A stretch of DNA of 64,000 nt, from the NCBI RefSeq assembly GCF_004328625.1, contig NZ_CP032229.1:2976001-3040000 (forward strand). The letters are read 5' to 3'. Position numbers and translations under genes: made by a program. The notes below the pieces were generated by a model, which was not told the DNA's origin, did not search any database, and saw only the letters and a list, made by a program, of their open reading frames with translations. The DNA comes from Streptomyces seoulensis. Lineage in GTDB: Bacteria > Actinomycetota > Actinomycetes > Streptomycetales > Streptomycetaceae. Positions 40,690 through 49,160 of the stretch are shown in pieces (positions within the stretch are counted from its first letter, which is position 1; each line of letters begins with the position of its first letter).

Positions 40690-42002
40690 CGGGGGTCCCC
40701 CGTAGAGATGGTGGTGGGTTCGGCGTACGCGGGCGCGGTCGGGGCGGGCACCGGCGCGGGGTCGCGGCGGTCCGGGAAGACCCAGGCGCGGAAGAGGAGG
40801 AAGCGCAGGACGGTCGCGGCGAGGTTGGCGACGACCAGGACGGCGATCTCTGCGGTGTGCGCGGGGCTGGTGGTGGCCGCGTTCAGGGCGGCCAGCGAGC
40901 CGCTGGTCAGGGCGAGGCCGATGGCGAAGACGACCAGGCCCTGCGCCTGGTGGCGTACCGCTCCGCCCCGGCCGCGCACCCCGAAGGTGAGGCGCCGGTT
41001 CGCGGCCGTGTTGGCGAGCGCGGAGAGCAGCAGGGCGAGCGCGTTGGCCGCCTGCGAGCCGCAGAACTGCCGGAAGCCGCTGTAGAGCAGCAGATAGAAC
41101 AGGGTGGAGAGACCGCCGACCACGCAGAACCCGACGAGCTGGCGGGCCAGCCCCTTGGGCACGTCGGTGATCTCGCGGTCCCGGGGGTCGTCGCCGAACG
41201 GCCGGGCCAGCCGGTCCAGCGGCAGCGAACCGGTGGTGAGCGCCCGCCCCACCCGCCACACCCCCTTCAGGTCGTCGGTCGCGGTGCGCACGAGGTGCAC
41301 GGTGGAGTCCGGGTCGTCGACCCAGTCGACCGGCACCTCGTGGATGCGCAGCCCGGCCCGCTCGGCCAGCACCAGCATCTCGGTGTCGAAGAACCAGCCG
41401 GTGTCCTCCACCAGCGGCAGCAGCACCTGGGCCACCTCGCGCCGGATCGCCTTGAAGCCGCACTGGGCGTCGGAGAAGCGCGCCTGGAGCGAGCCGCGCA
41501 GGATCAGGTTGTAGGCCCGGCTGATGAACTCCCGCTTCGTCCCGCGCACCACCCGCGAGGTCCGGCTGAGCCGGGAGCCGATCGCCAGGTCGGAGTGGCC
41601 CGAGATCAGCGGGGCGACCAGCGGGAGCAGGGCGTTGAGGTCGGTGGAGAGGTCGACGTCCATGTACGCGAGGACCGGCGCGTCGGAGGCGGACCACACC
41701 GTGCGCAGGGCGCGTCCCCGGCCCTTGCGCTCCAGCCGGACGCCGGCCACCTCCGGGTACCGGGCGGCGAGTTCGGCGGCGATGAGCGGGGTGCCGTCGG
41801 TGGAGGCGTTGTCCGCGATGGTGACCCGGAAGGCGTAGGGGAAGGTGCGCGCCAGGTGCTCCCGCAGTCTGAGCACACACCGGCGCAGGTCCTTCTCCTC
41901 GTTGTAGACGGGGATCACCACGTCCAGCACCGGGGTGCCGGCGGCCGTGGCCGGGAGGTGCTCCCGTGCCGGGAGGGTGCCGGGAGAAGAGTCGGTTCGC
42001 AT
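40686..42002 (-). CDS. GT2 glycosyltransferase-GtrA fusion protein
   Basis: A 438-residue fusion. Residues about 25-265 are a GT2 dolichyl-phosphate-sugar-type transferase: VVIPVYNEEKDLRRCV, NASTDGTPLIAAEL, YMDVDLSTDLNALLPL (DxD) and SDAQCGFKAIRREVA. Residues about 300-415 are a four-helix GtrA domain (LVGFCVVGGLSTLFYLLLYS), which is thought to carry lipid-linked sugars across the membrane. Together they would make and flip a polyprenyl-phosphate sugar for the GT39 enzyme encoded next. ATG 42002 follows the kinase stop by 14 bases. Confidence 0.9.
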   Translation of the reverse strand: MRTDSSPGTLPAREHLPATAAGTPVLDVVIPVYNEEKDLRRCVLRLREHLARTFPYAFRVTIADNASTDGTPLIAAELAARYPEVAGVRLERKGRGRALRTVWSASDAPVLAYMDVDLSTDLNALLPLVAPLISGHSDLAIGSRLSRTSRVVRGTKREFISRAYNLILRGSLQARFSDAQCGFKAIRREVAQVLLPLVEDTGWFFDTEMLVLAERAGLRIHEVPVDWVDDPDSTVHLVRTATDDLKGVWRVGRALTTGSLPLDRLARPFGDDPRDREITDVPKGLARQLVGFCVVGGLSTLFYLLLYSGFRQFCGSQAANALALLLSALANTAANRRLTFGVRGRGGAVRHQAQGLVVFAIGLALTSGSLAALNAATTSPAHTAEIAVLVVANLAATVLRFLLFRAWVFPDRRDPAPVPAPTAPAYAEPTTISTGDPR

Positions 42003-42016
42003 GGGACCGACTCTTC

Positions 42017-43603
42017 TCAACTCCCCTGTCGCGCCCGTGTGCTGACGCTGTGGCCCGGCTGTGAGCGCACCACCGGCTCGGGTCCGGCGGCGGGCAGCCG
42101 TACGGTGAACACGGTCCGGCCGGGCGCGCTCTCGACGGCCACGGTGCCGCCGTGCGCGGTGACGACGGCCCGCACGATGGCGAGGCCGAGCCCGGTGGAG
42201 CCGGTGGCGCGGGTGCGGGCGGAGTCGCCGCGCGCGAAGCGTTCGAAGACGTGCGGCAGCAGCGTGGCCGGGATGCCGGGTCCGTCGTCCTCCACCTGGA
42301 CGCACATCCGGTCCCCCTGCCGGCGCACCCGCGCGGTCACCGTGGTGCCCGGCGGGGTGTGGCTGCGGGCGTTGCCCAGCAGGTTGACCAGGATCTGCTG
42401 GAGCCGGGCCGCGTCGGCGGTCACCGGCGCCGGATCGTCGGGCAGGTCGAGCCGCCAGACGTGGGCGAGGCCGGCCGCGCGGGCGTCGCTGACGGTGTCC
42501 ACGACGAGCGGGACCAGATCGGTGCGGCCGAACTGGAGCGGGCGGCCCGCGTCCAGCCGGGCCAGCAGCAGCAGGTCCTCCACCAGCAGGGTCATCCGGC
42601 CCGCCTCGGACTCGATCCGGGCCAGCGCGTGCCGGGTGTCCGGGCCGACCTGCTCCCCGCCGCGCCGGGTCAGCTCGGCGTAGCCGCGTATCGAGGCCAG
42701 CGGGGTACGCAGCTCGTGGCTGGCGTCGGCGACGAAGCGCCGGACCCGGGTCTCGCTCTCCTGGCGGGCGTGCAGGGCGCCGTTGACGTGGTCGAGCATC
42801 CGGTTGAGCGCGGCGCCGACCCGGCCGACCTCGGTGTGCGGGTCGCACTCGGACTCCGGGACACGCTCGCTGAGGTTCACCTCGCCGGAGTGCAGGGGGA
42901 GTTCGGAGACCCGGGTGGCGGTGCGGGCGACCCGGCGCAGGGGGCGGGTGGCGACGCCGACGATGACCGTGCCGGCCAGCGAGGCCGCGAGGAGACCGGC
43001 GACGGTGACGCAGACCTCGACCAGGATCAGGGTGTCGACGACACCGTCCATGTCGGCGGTGGGGAGGGCGACGTAGTACCGGTCGGCGCTGTCGTGGCTC
43101 TCCGCGTACCGGGCGAGGTAGTCGCCGAGGCCGGGGAGGTGCACGGTGTGGGCGGCGCCGTCCTGGGGGACGGTGGCGAGGGCGTCGGTCTGGGCCTTGC
43201 TGAGCTGGGCGGCGCGCATGCGGCGGAAGATGCCACTGCCGTCCTTCTGCTCCTCGGAGATGGCCCCGGAGACGATCGAGCCGCCGCGCACGCAGGCGGC
43301 GACGGTCTGATTCTGGGTGGGCCCCCGGGTCAGCAGGGTGGTGACCCGTTCGGCGGGGCTCTCGGTCGCCACGCCCGCGGCGAGGGCGGCGGCGGCCGGG
43401 TCCGGCGCGCCGGGGTTCAGGCGCGGGCGGCCGACCGCCCGCTCGGCCATGTCCTTCACCTTGCCGTTGAGTTGCTGGTACAGGTGCTCGTGCAGGGCGA
43501 GCGTGGTGACCGTGCCGATCACCGCGCAGACCACGGCGATCAGCACGACGGACGCGACCACCAGCCGCGTCCGCAGGGTGCGCGGGGTGCCCGCGCGGCG
43601 CAT
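42017..43603 (-). CDS. sensor histidine kinase, two-helix membrane type
   Basis: A 528-residue kinase. Two transmembrane helices, at about residues 13-36 and 190-217, bracket an outer sensor domain of about 150 residues. HAMP, HisKA and HATPase domains follow. The phospho-acceptor is His296 in VADASHELRTPL; N-box (LVNLLGNARSHT), G1 (EDDGPGIP) and G2 (STGLGLAIVRAVV) are intact. It pairs with the OmpR-type regulator whose stop lies 5 bases upstream. A GTG at 43612 overlapping that stop is an alternative start. The downstream glycosyltransferase genes are probably in the same operon. Confidence 0.92.
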   Translation of the reverse strand: MRRAGTPRTLRTRLVVASVVLIAVVCAVIGTVTTLALHEHLYQQLNGKVKDMAERAVGRPRLNPGAPDPAAAALAAGVATESPAERVTTLLTRGPTQNQTVAACVRGGSIVSGAISEEQKDGSGIFRRMRAAQLSKAQTDALATVPQDGAAHTVHLPGLGDYLARYAESHDSADRYYVALPTADMDGVVDTLILVEVCVTVAGLLAASLAGTVIVGVATRPLRRVARTATRVSELPLHSGEVNLSERVPESECDPHTEVGRVGAALNRMLDHVNGALHARQESETRVRRFVADASHELRTPLASIRGYAELTRRGGEQVGPDTRHALARIESEAGRMTLLVEDLLLLARLDAGRPLQFGRTDLVPLVVDTVSDARAAGLAHVWRLDLPDDPAPVTADAARLQQILVNLLGNARSHTPPGTTVTARVRRQGDRMCVQVEDDGPGIPATLLPHVFERFARGDSARTRATGSTGLGLAIVRAVVTAHGGTVAVESAPGRTVFTVRLPAAGPEPVVRSQPGHSVSTRARQGS

Positions 43604-43608
43604 GAACC

Positions 43609-44349
43609 TCACGACACGGCGGGCTTGATCAGATAGCCAGCTCCCCGGCGGGTGTGGATCATCGGCTCCCGGCCGGCGTCGATCTTCCGGCGCAGATAGG
43701 AGATGTACAGCTCCACGACGTTCGCCTGCCCGCCGAAGTCGTACGACCAGACCCGGTCCAGTATCTGCGCCTTGCTCAGCACCCGGCGCGGGTTGCGCAT
43801 CAGGAAGCGGAGCAGCTCGAACTCGGTGGCGGTCAGGTGGATGGAGTCCTCGCCCCGCCACACCTCGTGGCTGTCCTCGTCCAGGCTGAGGTCGCCCACC
43901 ACCAGCACGGAGTCCGGGCGCCGGTCGGTGGCGCCGGAGCGCCGGATCAGCCCGCGCAGCCGGGCCACGACCTCCTCCAGGCTGAACGGCTTGGTGACGT
44001 AGTCGTCCCCGCCCGCCGTGAGTCCGGCGATACGGTCCTCCACCGCGTCCTTGGCGGTGAGGAACAGCACGGGTACGTCAGGGAGTTCACGGCGCAGCCG
44101 GCTCAGCACGGTCAGGCCGTCCATGTCCGGCAGCATCATGTCCAGGACCACGGCGTCCGGCCGGAACTCGCGCGCCGCGCGCAGCGCGCCCTGCCCGTCC
44201 CCGGCACTCCTTATCCGCCAGCCCTCGTAGCGCAGCGCCATGCTCAGGAGTTCGGTGATCGACAGCTCGTCGTCCACCACCAGCACGCGGACGGGGCTGC
44301 CGTCCGGCCTCAGCAGTTCGGTGCGCCCCTGGGGCGAGATCGTGGTCAT
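43609..44349 (-). CDS. OmpR/PhoB-family response regulator
   Basis: A 246-residue regulator. The receiver has D26/D27, phospho-acceptor D70 (VVLDMMLPDMDG), a conserved Thr (LFLTAKDA) and Lys (VTKPFSLEE). The winged-helix C-terminus has DSHEVWRGEDSIHLTATEFEL and GAGYLIKPAVS. It is the first gene of a four-gene operon (regulator, kinase, GT2-GtrA, GT39). CTGAGA occurs at 44372 and 44405 in front of its start, 33 bases apart, and could be a phospho-regulator site for autoregulation. Confidence 0.94.
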   Translation of the reverse strand: MTTISPQGRTELLRPDGSPVRVLVVDDELSITELLSMALRYEGWRIRSAGDGQGALRAAREFRPDAVVLDMMLPDMDGLTVLSRLRRELPDVPVLFLTAKDAVEDRIAGLTAGGDDYVTKPFSLEEVVARLRGLIRRSGATDRRPDSVLVVGDLSLDEDSHEVWRGEDSIHLTATEFELLRFLMRNPRRVLSKAQILDRVWSYDFGGQANVVELYISYLRRKIDAGREPMIHTRRGAGYLIKPAVS

Positions 44350-44422
44350 GGTGAGACCTTGTCCGCAGCCTCTGAGAGAGCCCTTTCGGCAGTCTGTGAT
44401 TTCGCTGAGAAAGGGGTGAGAG

Positions 44423-45298
44423 TCAGAAGAGGCCGTCCTGGCGGGCGGCGAAGTCCTTTACCGGCACGGTGATTTCGCCGTCCTGCTGAGCCGGGATCAG
44501 CTCCCAGCCGGGGAGCAGACGGGTGTCGAGCACCAGTACGCCTCTGGGTCCGCCGGTGTCCAGGTGCAGGTCGGGCCCTGCGGCGGCGACGAGTTCCCCT
44601 GCCACGCGTCCTCCGGCGACCAGCTCGGTGACGGCGCCGGTGGCGGGCTCGGCGTGCCGGAGGTGGAAGTCACCCATGTGGTCGACGACTTGACACGGTT
44701 CTCGCCTCACGGACTCCGGCCAGTTCCCGAGTGCGACGGCCCGTGCGTGCAGCTCCCGCACCTCCGCCGCCCGCTCCTCGGGACCGGCGGGGAGGGCGGC
44801 CCGTACGGCGCGCTTCTGGGCGTACGGAATCCGGTCCGGGACGCCGAGCGCGGCCCGCAGCAGCTCCTCGGTGCGCCGGGCGGCCATCAGCGGGCCGGTA
44901 CCGAGCCAGCTGAAACTGACGGCGCCCTGCTCCAGCAGCCGCGCCGGCCCGCGCTCTTCGGCGGTGATGCCGACCTTGACCATGCCGGGGCCGAACCAGG
45001 CGAGGTAGACGCGGTACGGGCGGGGGTCGTCGGCGATCGTGTCGGCGGCCACGGAGTGCGCGCGGTCCAGCCTGGCGCACTCCTCGCAGCGGGCGCCGGT
45101 GCTGCGCGCCGGTACGGGGGTGCGGGTGGGGCACGCGTGGCCCCGGGCGCCCACGCACCTCCGTACGGTGTCCTCCCGGACGCCGAAGGCGACCCGCTTC
45201 CCCCACGTCAGCGCGCTGCGCCGGCCACCGGACCAGACCAGCTCCGGCCCCTCCGGGGACCAGCGCAGTCCCGTACACGTCCACATCTGTGCTGCCAT
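44423..45298 (-). CDS. DUF2797 family protein
   Basis: A 291-residue protein of the DUF2797 family. It has a Cys-rich zinc-like region (RRCVGARGHACPTRT and GARCEECARLDR) near residues 50-85, and then a GIY-YIG-like strand YLAWFGPGMVKVGITAEERG. The latter suggests a GIY-YIG nuclease-like fold, but a catalytic set is not visible. The rest (LVLDTRLLPGWELIPAQQ) is typical of the family. ATG 45298 is preferred to the GTG three bases earlier or longer extensions. It has its own promoter region shared with the antirepressor terminator. Confidence 0.82.
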   Translation of the reverse strand: MAAQMWTCTGLRWSPEGPELVWSGGRRSALTWGKRVAFGVREDTVRRCVGARGHACPTRTPVPARSTGARCEECARLDRAHSVAADTIADDPRPYRVYLAWFGPGMVKVGITAEERGPARLLEQGAVSFSWLGTGPLMAARRTEELLRAALGVPDRIPYAQKRAVRAALPAGPEERAAEVRELHARAVALGNWPESVRREPCQVVDHMGDFHLRHAEPATGAVTELVAGGRVAGELVAAAGPDLHLDTGGPRGVLVLDTRLLPGWELIPAQQDGEITVPVKDFAARQDGLF

Positions 45299-45364
45299 CA
45301 CTCGTGAGGGTAGGAGATGCCGCCGACATCGCCTGTCGGGCGGCGGGGGCGGGTACGGTACGTG

Positions 45365-45405
45365 AAGAGCCCGAAGCCGCATCCTCTGAGTGCGACTTCG
45401 GGCTC
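45365..45405 (-). terminator. terminator after the antirepressor gene
   Basis: AGAGCCCGAAG and CTTCGGGCTCT, perfect 11-bp arms with a 19-base loop, 12 bases after the antirepressor stop on the minus strand. Confidence 0.75.
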
Positions 45406-45416
45406 TGTCTCTTCGG

Positions 45417-46409
45417 CTACGGGAGCGTGTAGACGGGGACGCCGTCCGCCACGCTGCCGCTCTGCCGTACACAGCCCCGCTTGATCAGCATGCGTACACA
45501 GTCGTGGACGCGGGCGAGCGTGAGGCCGGTGCGGGTGGCCACGTCCTCCAGGCGGCAGGCGACGGGGCCGCGGACCAGGCCGGGGGCCAGGTGCGCGGCC
45601 ACCGCGTGCACGTCCTCGGTGACGACGAGGTTGCGGTCGCGCCAGGTGGCGAGGAGGTGCTGGGCGGTGAGCGGGGGGTCTTGGGGCGTCGGGGCGGGGC
45701 GCATGCGGTCGACGATCTGGTCCAGGGCGTCGGCGATGCGGGTGAGGACGTGCTGGACGCCGGTCACTTGGTGGGTGAGGGTGCCCAGCTGTTCGGTCTG
45801 CCGGGCCAGGTGCTCGCTGACCTTGCCGCGCTCGTCGTTCGCCCGGCGGAGTTCCGCGAGGTGTTCTTCCTGGGCGGCGGCGAGTGCCTCGTCGGCCCGG
45901 AGGTTGCGCTCCTCCAGGCGGACGATGGCGTCGGCGACCTGTGCGGGCATGACGTAGGAGGTGCCCGGGGTGGTCTGGAGGGGGGCGGGGTCGAGGCTGT
46001 AGGTGCCGTCGCGCTGGATGGTGACGATGACTTCGGAGACCCAGGCTTTGAAGGGGGCACACTCTGGCTTGGTGCAGGCGTTCACGAGGGTGATCAGAGA
46101 TCGGAGATTCACCATCCGCATCGACTTCTTGAGCCCGCGACCTGCGATTTTGCGCAAAGTGTCTTCTCCATAGACGCTTCGTGCAAGATCTTCGAGGCTC
46201 TGGTGCCCATCCGTCGGGACATGGTGCAGCAGGGCCTGCCGGGTGTTCACGTAGCCCAGCCTCGTCGCCACGTCCACGGCCGGGAACCAGTGTTCACCGT
46301 CCGGCGTGGTCAGCCTCCGCACCCGGGCTCCAGTCGCCGCGAAGACGAAGTCGTCGATGTCGATCGCGTCCCGCTCGGGCAGCCTGGTCGTGTCGTAGTG
46401 CTCGTACAT
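45417..46409 (-). CDS. BRO-N domain antirepressor-like protein
   Basis: A 330-residue protein. Residues about 20-130 are a BRO-N domain (VRRLTTPDGEHWFPAVDVATRLGY, YGEDTLRKIAGRGLKKSMRMVN, NLRSLITLVNACTKPECAPFK). This DNA-binding domain is common in phage and virus antirepressors. A coiled coil follows (about 160-230; RLEERNLRADEALAAAQEEH). The C-terminus resembles a winged helix (LEDVATRTGLTLARVHDCVRML). No other phage genes are near. In Streptomyces such genes also occur outside prophages, so this may be a domesticated regulator. Confidence 0.85.
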   Translation of the reverse strand: MYEHYDTTRLPERDAIDIDDFVFAATGARVRRLTTPDGEHWFPAVDVATRLGYVNTRQALLHHVPTDGHQSLEDLARSVYGEDTLRKIAGRGLKKSMRMVNLRSLITLVNACTKPECAPFKAWVSEVIVTIQRDGTYSLDPAPLQTTPGTSYVMPAQVADAIVRLEERNLRADEALAAAQEEHLAELRRANDERGKVSEHLARQTEQLGTLTHQVTGVQHVLTRIADALDQIVDRMRPAPTPQDPPLTAQHLLATWRDRNLVVTEDVHAVAAHLAPGLVRGPVACRLEDVATRTGLTLARVHDCVRMLIKRGCVRQSGSVADGVPVYTLP

Positions 46410-46476
46410 CGAGCATCACCTCCACACCGGAAGCTAGGGATGCCCGATCAGCAACTACGTCCGTTGTAGGGCACGT

Positions 46477-46827
46477 TCACTCGATAGAAGACAGAGGTAT
46501 CGATTCGGCACGGTTGACCACGGGCGCGGCGGCCGGACGCCGGCCCGCCAGAGCACAGCCCACACACCCGGGGTGCCCAGTACGGGCCTGCGTGTCCCGC
46601 ACCCCCAGCCGCCATTCCTCCCGCGGCCGGACGCCGGGCGGCTTCCCCCACCCACTCAGGTGGAGCACCCAGGTGACCAGCACGCTGCCCGCGACGAGCA
46701 CCGCCCCACCCACCAGCGCGGGCACCGACCCCGTACACACGCCCGCGCCCACGACACCGCTGCCGAGGGTGGCGACGGCGCACCCGGTCCACCCCGCGAT
46801 CGTGTGACCCTCGTCGTACAGACTCAT
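46477..46827 (-). CDS. HGxxPAAW-like small membrane protein
   Basis: A 116-residue protein with N-terminal EGHTIAGWTG, a variant of the HGxxPAAW motif of a Streptomyces membrane protein family. Two transmembrane helices follow (VATLGSGVVGAGVC, ALVGGAVLVAGSVLVTWVLH). A cytoplasmic tail contains GHPGCVGCALAGRRP with two close Cys. The function is unknown. It diverges from a MarR gene, with two direct repeats between them. Confidence 0.75.
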   Translation of the reverse strand: MSLYDEGHTIAGWTGCAVATLGSGVVGAGVCTGSVPALVGGAVLVAGSVLVTWVLHLSGWGKPPGVRPREEWRLGVRDTQARTGHPGCVGCALAGRRPAAAPVVNRAESIPLSSIE

Positions 46828-46847
46828 GGAACGGCCTCCTACAGGTC

Positions 46848-46893
46848 TCTCACGTTCTAAGAGATTTACCTCTCGAATATCTCACGCACTAAG
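46848..46893. promoter_or_regulatory. direct repeat operator candidate between HGxxPAAW-like and MarR genes
   Basis: TCTCACGTTCTAAG (46848-46861) and TCTCACGCACTAAG (46880-46893) share TCTCACGnnCTAAG, 32 bp apart (three helical turns). The second copy ends 12 bases before the MarR start. Confidence 0.6.
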
Positions 46894-46905
46894 GAATCAA
46901 GGAAG

Positions 46906-47376
46906 ATGGACGGCAAGTCCCGCCCGCCCGCGACCCCCGCACAGGCGCTGACCGCGATGGACGACCTCATCGCCGCGCACCTGATCGGCCAGCAGGAGAT
47001 GGCCCGGCGGCTGAACCTGACCGTCACCGACCTCACCTGCTTCGGCTACGTCCTCCAGGCGGGCCCCGACCTGCTGACCGCCGGCGACCTCGCCGCCCGC
47101 ATCCAGGTCACGACGGGCGCGGTGACGGGCATCCTCAACCGCCTGGAACGCGCGGGCTACGTAACCCGCCGCCCCGACCCCACGGACCGCCGCCGGGTCC
47201 GAGTGGCAGCGGTCCCGGCGGCGGTGGCCCGCGTCGAAGCCGCCTACGGCCCCCACTACACCCGCCTGATGACCCTGTTCGCGGACTACACCCCGACCGA
47301 ACTGGCAGTCATCACCGACTGGTTCACCCGCGCGACAGCCCTGGCCCACGAGTCGAGAGCGGAACAGTCGCCCTGA
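46906..47376 (+). CDS. MarR-family regulator
   Basis: A 156-residue winged-helix regulator. LIGQQEMARRLNLTVTDLTC is helix 1-2 (a MarR-type oligomer region), LLTAGDLAARIQVTTGAVTG is the recognition helix, and VTRRPDPTDRRRVRVAAVP is the wing. The ATG at 46906 sits right behind AAGGAAG, slightly closer than usual. It faces the HGxxPAAW-like gene and probably regulates it and itself through the TCTCACGnnCTAAG pair. Confidence 0.9.
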   Translation: MDGKSRPPATPAQALTAMDDLIAAHLIGQQEMARRLNLTVTDLTCFGYVLQAGPDLLTAGDLAARIQVTTGAVTGILNRLERAGYVTRRPDPTDRRRVRVAAVPAAVARVEAAYGPHYTRLMTLFADYTPTELAVITDWFTRATALAHESRAEQSP

Positions 47377-47572
47377 CCCGAGACCCCACCGCGACCGTCC
47401 CTCCATGCCCCGCCCCCTCGAAGATGAAGCACCGGGGACCCTACGACCCGACCTGCCCGCCCCAAGCCCTCTTCACGAAACCGCAAGAGGCGATGGCTGG
47501 CCGGCGCAGTGCATCTCGATCCCGGCGCCGGGCATCCGGGCTTCGTTTCCCTACCGAGGAGGACAGACGCCC

Positions 47573-47669
47573 ATGACCTCCGCTCGCCTACCGGGGTGCG
47601 GCCTACAAGGTCGGTGAGTTCCCCTGGGTCGGTTCGGTGCAGCTCGCCGTCGAGGACGGTCACTCCTGA
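47573..47669 (+). pseudogene. short frameshifted gene remnant
   Basis: ATG 47573 has a good ribosome site (GAGGACAG), but its frame stops within 15 codons. One base over, a protein-like run begins at about 47577: PPLAYRGAAYKVGEFPWVGS, then VQLAVEDGHS and a stop at 47667. The second frame has the codon quality of a real gene but no start. A single-base change in the start region would fuse the two, giving about 31 residues. Its end overlaps the stop of the convergent gene. It may be only the first part of a once longer gene. Confidence 0.35.
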
Positions 47670-47929
47670 GGTGCGGTTTGCTTCGCCGCCAGGTTCCGGG
47701 CGTGGGCCTCGCGTCGTAGGCGGCGTTCGTAGTCGGCGATCTGGTGGGGCACGGAGGCGTGGGTGGGCAGGCCGATCAATCGCTCGTTGTCACGGTCGAC
47801 CAGGAAGGGGCCGTTGCCGCCCAGCAGGGGGCGGCGGCCGTCCCGGACCGCGCCCCAGTAGAAGATCCAGCCGAAGGGCAGTGCTTCCACCCGCTGGATC
47901 TGAAGGTCGTACGCGACGCGGCTCCGCAT
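47660..47929 (-). CDS. Imm35/YrhB-like small protein
   Basis: An 89-residue protein starting MRSRVAYDLQIQRVEALPFG. WIFYWGAVRDGRRPLLGGNG followed by FLVDRDNERLIGLPT is the core of the YrhB/immunity-protein-35 fold (W-x-F-x-W, then G-N-G-P, then VDR). Such proteins are often immunity factors for polymorphic toxins, but no toxin gene is adjacent. A longer start at 47959 reads into the tRNA terminator and is less likely. No signal peptide is present. Confidence 0.65.
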   Translation of the reverse strand: MRSRVAYDLQIQRVEALPFGWIFYWGAVRDGRRPLLGGNGPFLVDRDNERLIGLPTHASVPHQIADYERRLRREAHARNLAAKQTAPQE

Positions 47930-47970
47930 GGTGCGGATTCGCCCAGTCCCACTTCCCACCGCAAACGCAA

Positions 47971-47996
47971 GAGGCCCCGGATTTCTCCGGGGCCTC
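47971..47996 (-). terminator. terminator of tRNA-Arg
   Basis: GAGGCCCCGGA TTTC TCCGGGGCCTC, perfect 11-bp stem, beginning 8 bases after the tRNA 3' end on the minus strand. Confidence 0.85.
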
Positions 47997-48003
47997 TTTA
48001 CTG

Positions 48004-48076
48004 TGCACTCGGCAGGATTCGAACCTGCAACCTTCTGATCCGTAGTCAGATGCTCTATCCGTTAAGCTACGAGTGC
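48004..48076 (-). tRNA. tRNA-Arg (ACG)
   Basis: Read on the minus strand, acceptor arms GCACTCG and CGAGTGC pair, the anticodon loop CTACGGA gives ACG (arginine), and the T-arm contains GGTTCGAATCC. CCA is not encoded. A34 of this tRNA is the substrate of TadA, encoded at 27512-27967. Confidence 0.95.
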
Positions 48077-48249
48077 TTGTTCTTTTGTTTTTGTCTCCGT
48101 TTCCTTGGCCTTTCGGCCTGTCCCGGCGACAGGAAGAACATTACATGACTGCCGCCGTCATGTGAAATCCGTTCCCCGCACCCGGCCTGACCTGCGGAAA
48201 CGTCGAAACCTAGATCGAACGACCGCACCCGGAGCGACCCCGGACAACA

Positions 48250-48283
48250 CCGAAGCCCCGGTCCAAGTGGACCGGGGCTTCGG
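48250..48283 (-). terminator. terminator of tRNA-Ser(GCT)
   Basis: CCGAAGCCCCGGTCC AAGT GGACCGGGGCTTCGG, perfect 15-bp stem, 7 bases past the tRNA 3' end on the minus strand. The 170 bases between it and tRNA-Arg hold a hairpin-like ACATGAC/GTCATGT pair near 48142 but no gene. Confidence 0.85.
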
Positions 48284-48290
48284 ATCAGGG

Positions 48291-48381
48291 CGGAGGCGGA
48301 GGGATTTGAACCCTCGATGGGCTTTAAGACCCAAACCGCATTAGCAGTGCGGCGCCATAGACCGGACTAGGCGACGCCTCC
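48291..48381 (-). tRNA. tRNA-Ser (GCT)
   Basis: Type II tRNA on the minus strand. Acceptor arms GGAGGCG and CGCCTCC pair, the anticodon loop CTGCTAA gives GCT (serine AGC/AGT), a long variable arm is present, and the T-arm contains GGTTCAAATCC. Confidence 0.95.
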
Positions 48382-48581
48382 AGCACAACCAGTCCCGCGA
48401 GCGCGCGAATGGTGCGTGCAGATGATGACACAGGTAAGCGCGGTGTCACCAATCGCCCCCCACGGTACTAGGCACCCGGCCCGCAGGGCAAAGGGCTTCT
48501 CCCGGCGAGGCGCGGGCCGCTTCCGCGGGCGGTGGGGGAGGCGGGGCGCAACGTCCGGCGGGGGTGCGCGTTGGGGTGGGT

Positions 48582-49160
48582 ATGAGTGCACTCCCGCGGC
48601 GCGGCATCGCGTCCCTCGCCGTCTCCGCCGTCTCGCTCCTCTGCGGCCTCGCCGCCGCCCCGGCCGACGCTGCCCCCGCCCTCGCATCCACTTCGAGCCA
48701 CGCGCGCCCGGCCGCCCCGGCCCAGGCCATCCCCACCGTCCCGGTCCGCACGATCCTCACCCCCACCTCCACTCCGGCCCCTGCCCTCACCACCCCCGCC
48801 CTCCCCCCGCCCCCACTCCCCGACGACCGCACCGGCGATCACCTCACCCTCGTAGTCCACGGCGCCGGCGACGGCCGGGACGGCGTACGGCAGCTCTTCT
48901 GCCATCCGGAGGCCGGTGATCACCCCGACCCCGCTGCCGCCTGCCGCGTCCTGGACGAGAACACCCGGTGGGGGCGAGACACCTTCGCCCCCGTCCCCCC
49001 GGACAGCATCTGCACGATGATCGACGGCGGGACCGCCACCGCTCATGTCACCGGGTACTGGGCCGGCCGCCCCGTGGACGCGGAGTTCAGCCGGCGCGAC
49101 GGGTGCGAGATCGACCGGTGGGACCGGCTGGTGCCGTTCCTGCCGGGTGCCGGGTCGTAG
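48582..49160 (+). CDS. SSI-family secreted protease inhibitor
   Basis: A 192-residue exported protein. The signal peptide starts MSALPRRGIASLAVSAVSLL with cleavage probably after PADA. A Pro/Thr-rich linker of about 50 residues leads to a subtilisin-inhibitor-like domain. It has four Cys in the SSI pattern: RQLFCHPEAGDHPDPAAACR, then DSICTMIDGG, then RRDGCEID. The reactive-site loop follows ICTMI, so P1 is probably Met. SSI proteins block extracellular subtilisins and often delay protease-driven processes such as morphogenesis. The linker is unusual in length. GTG 48564 is an alternative start. Confidence 0.88.
   Translation: MSALPRRGIASLAVSAVSLLCGLAAAPADAAPALASTSSHARPAAPAQAIPTVPVRTILTPTSTPAPALTTPALPPPPLPDDRTGDHLTLVVHGAGDGRDGVRQLFCHPEAGDHPDPAAACRVLDENTRWGRDTFAPVPPDSICTMIDGGTATAHVTGYWAGRPVDAEFSRRDGCEIDRWDRLVPFLPGAGS

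Noticed and set aside
38443..41085. Long plus-strand frame across the GT39 gene (880 codons)
   Set aside because: Antisense shadow; the minus strand encodes a membrane glycosyltransferase with known motifs.
45417..46409. Prophage indicated by the BRO-N antirepressor
   Set aside because: No integrase, capsid, portal, terminase or lysis gene is present within 20 kb.
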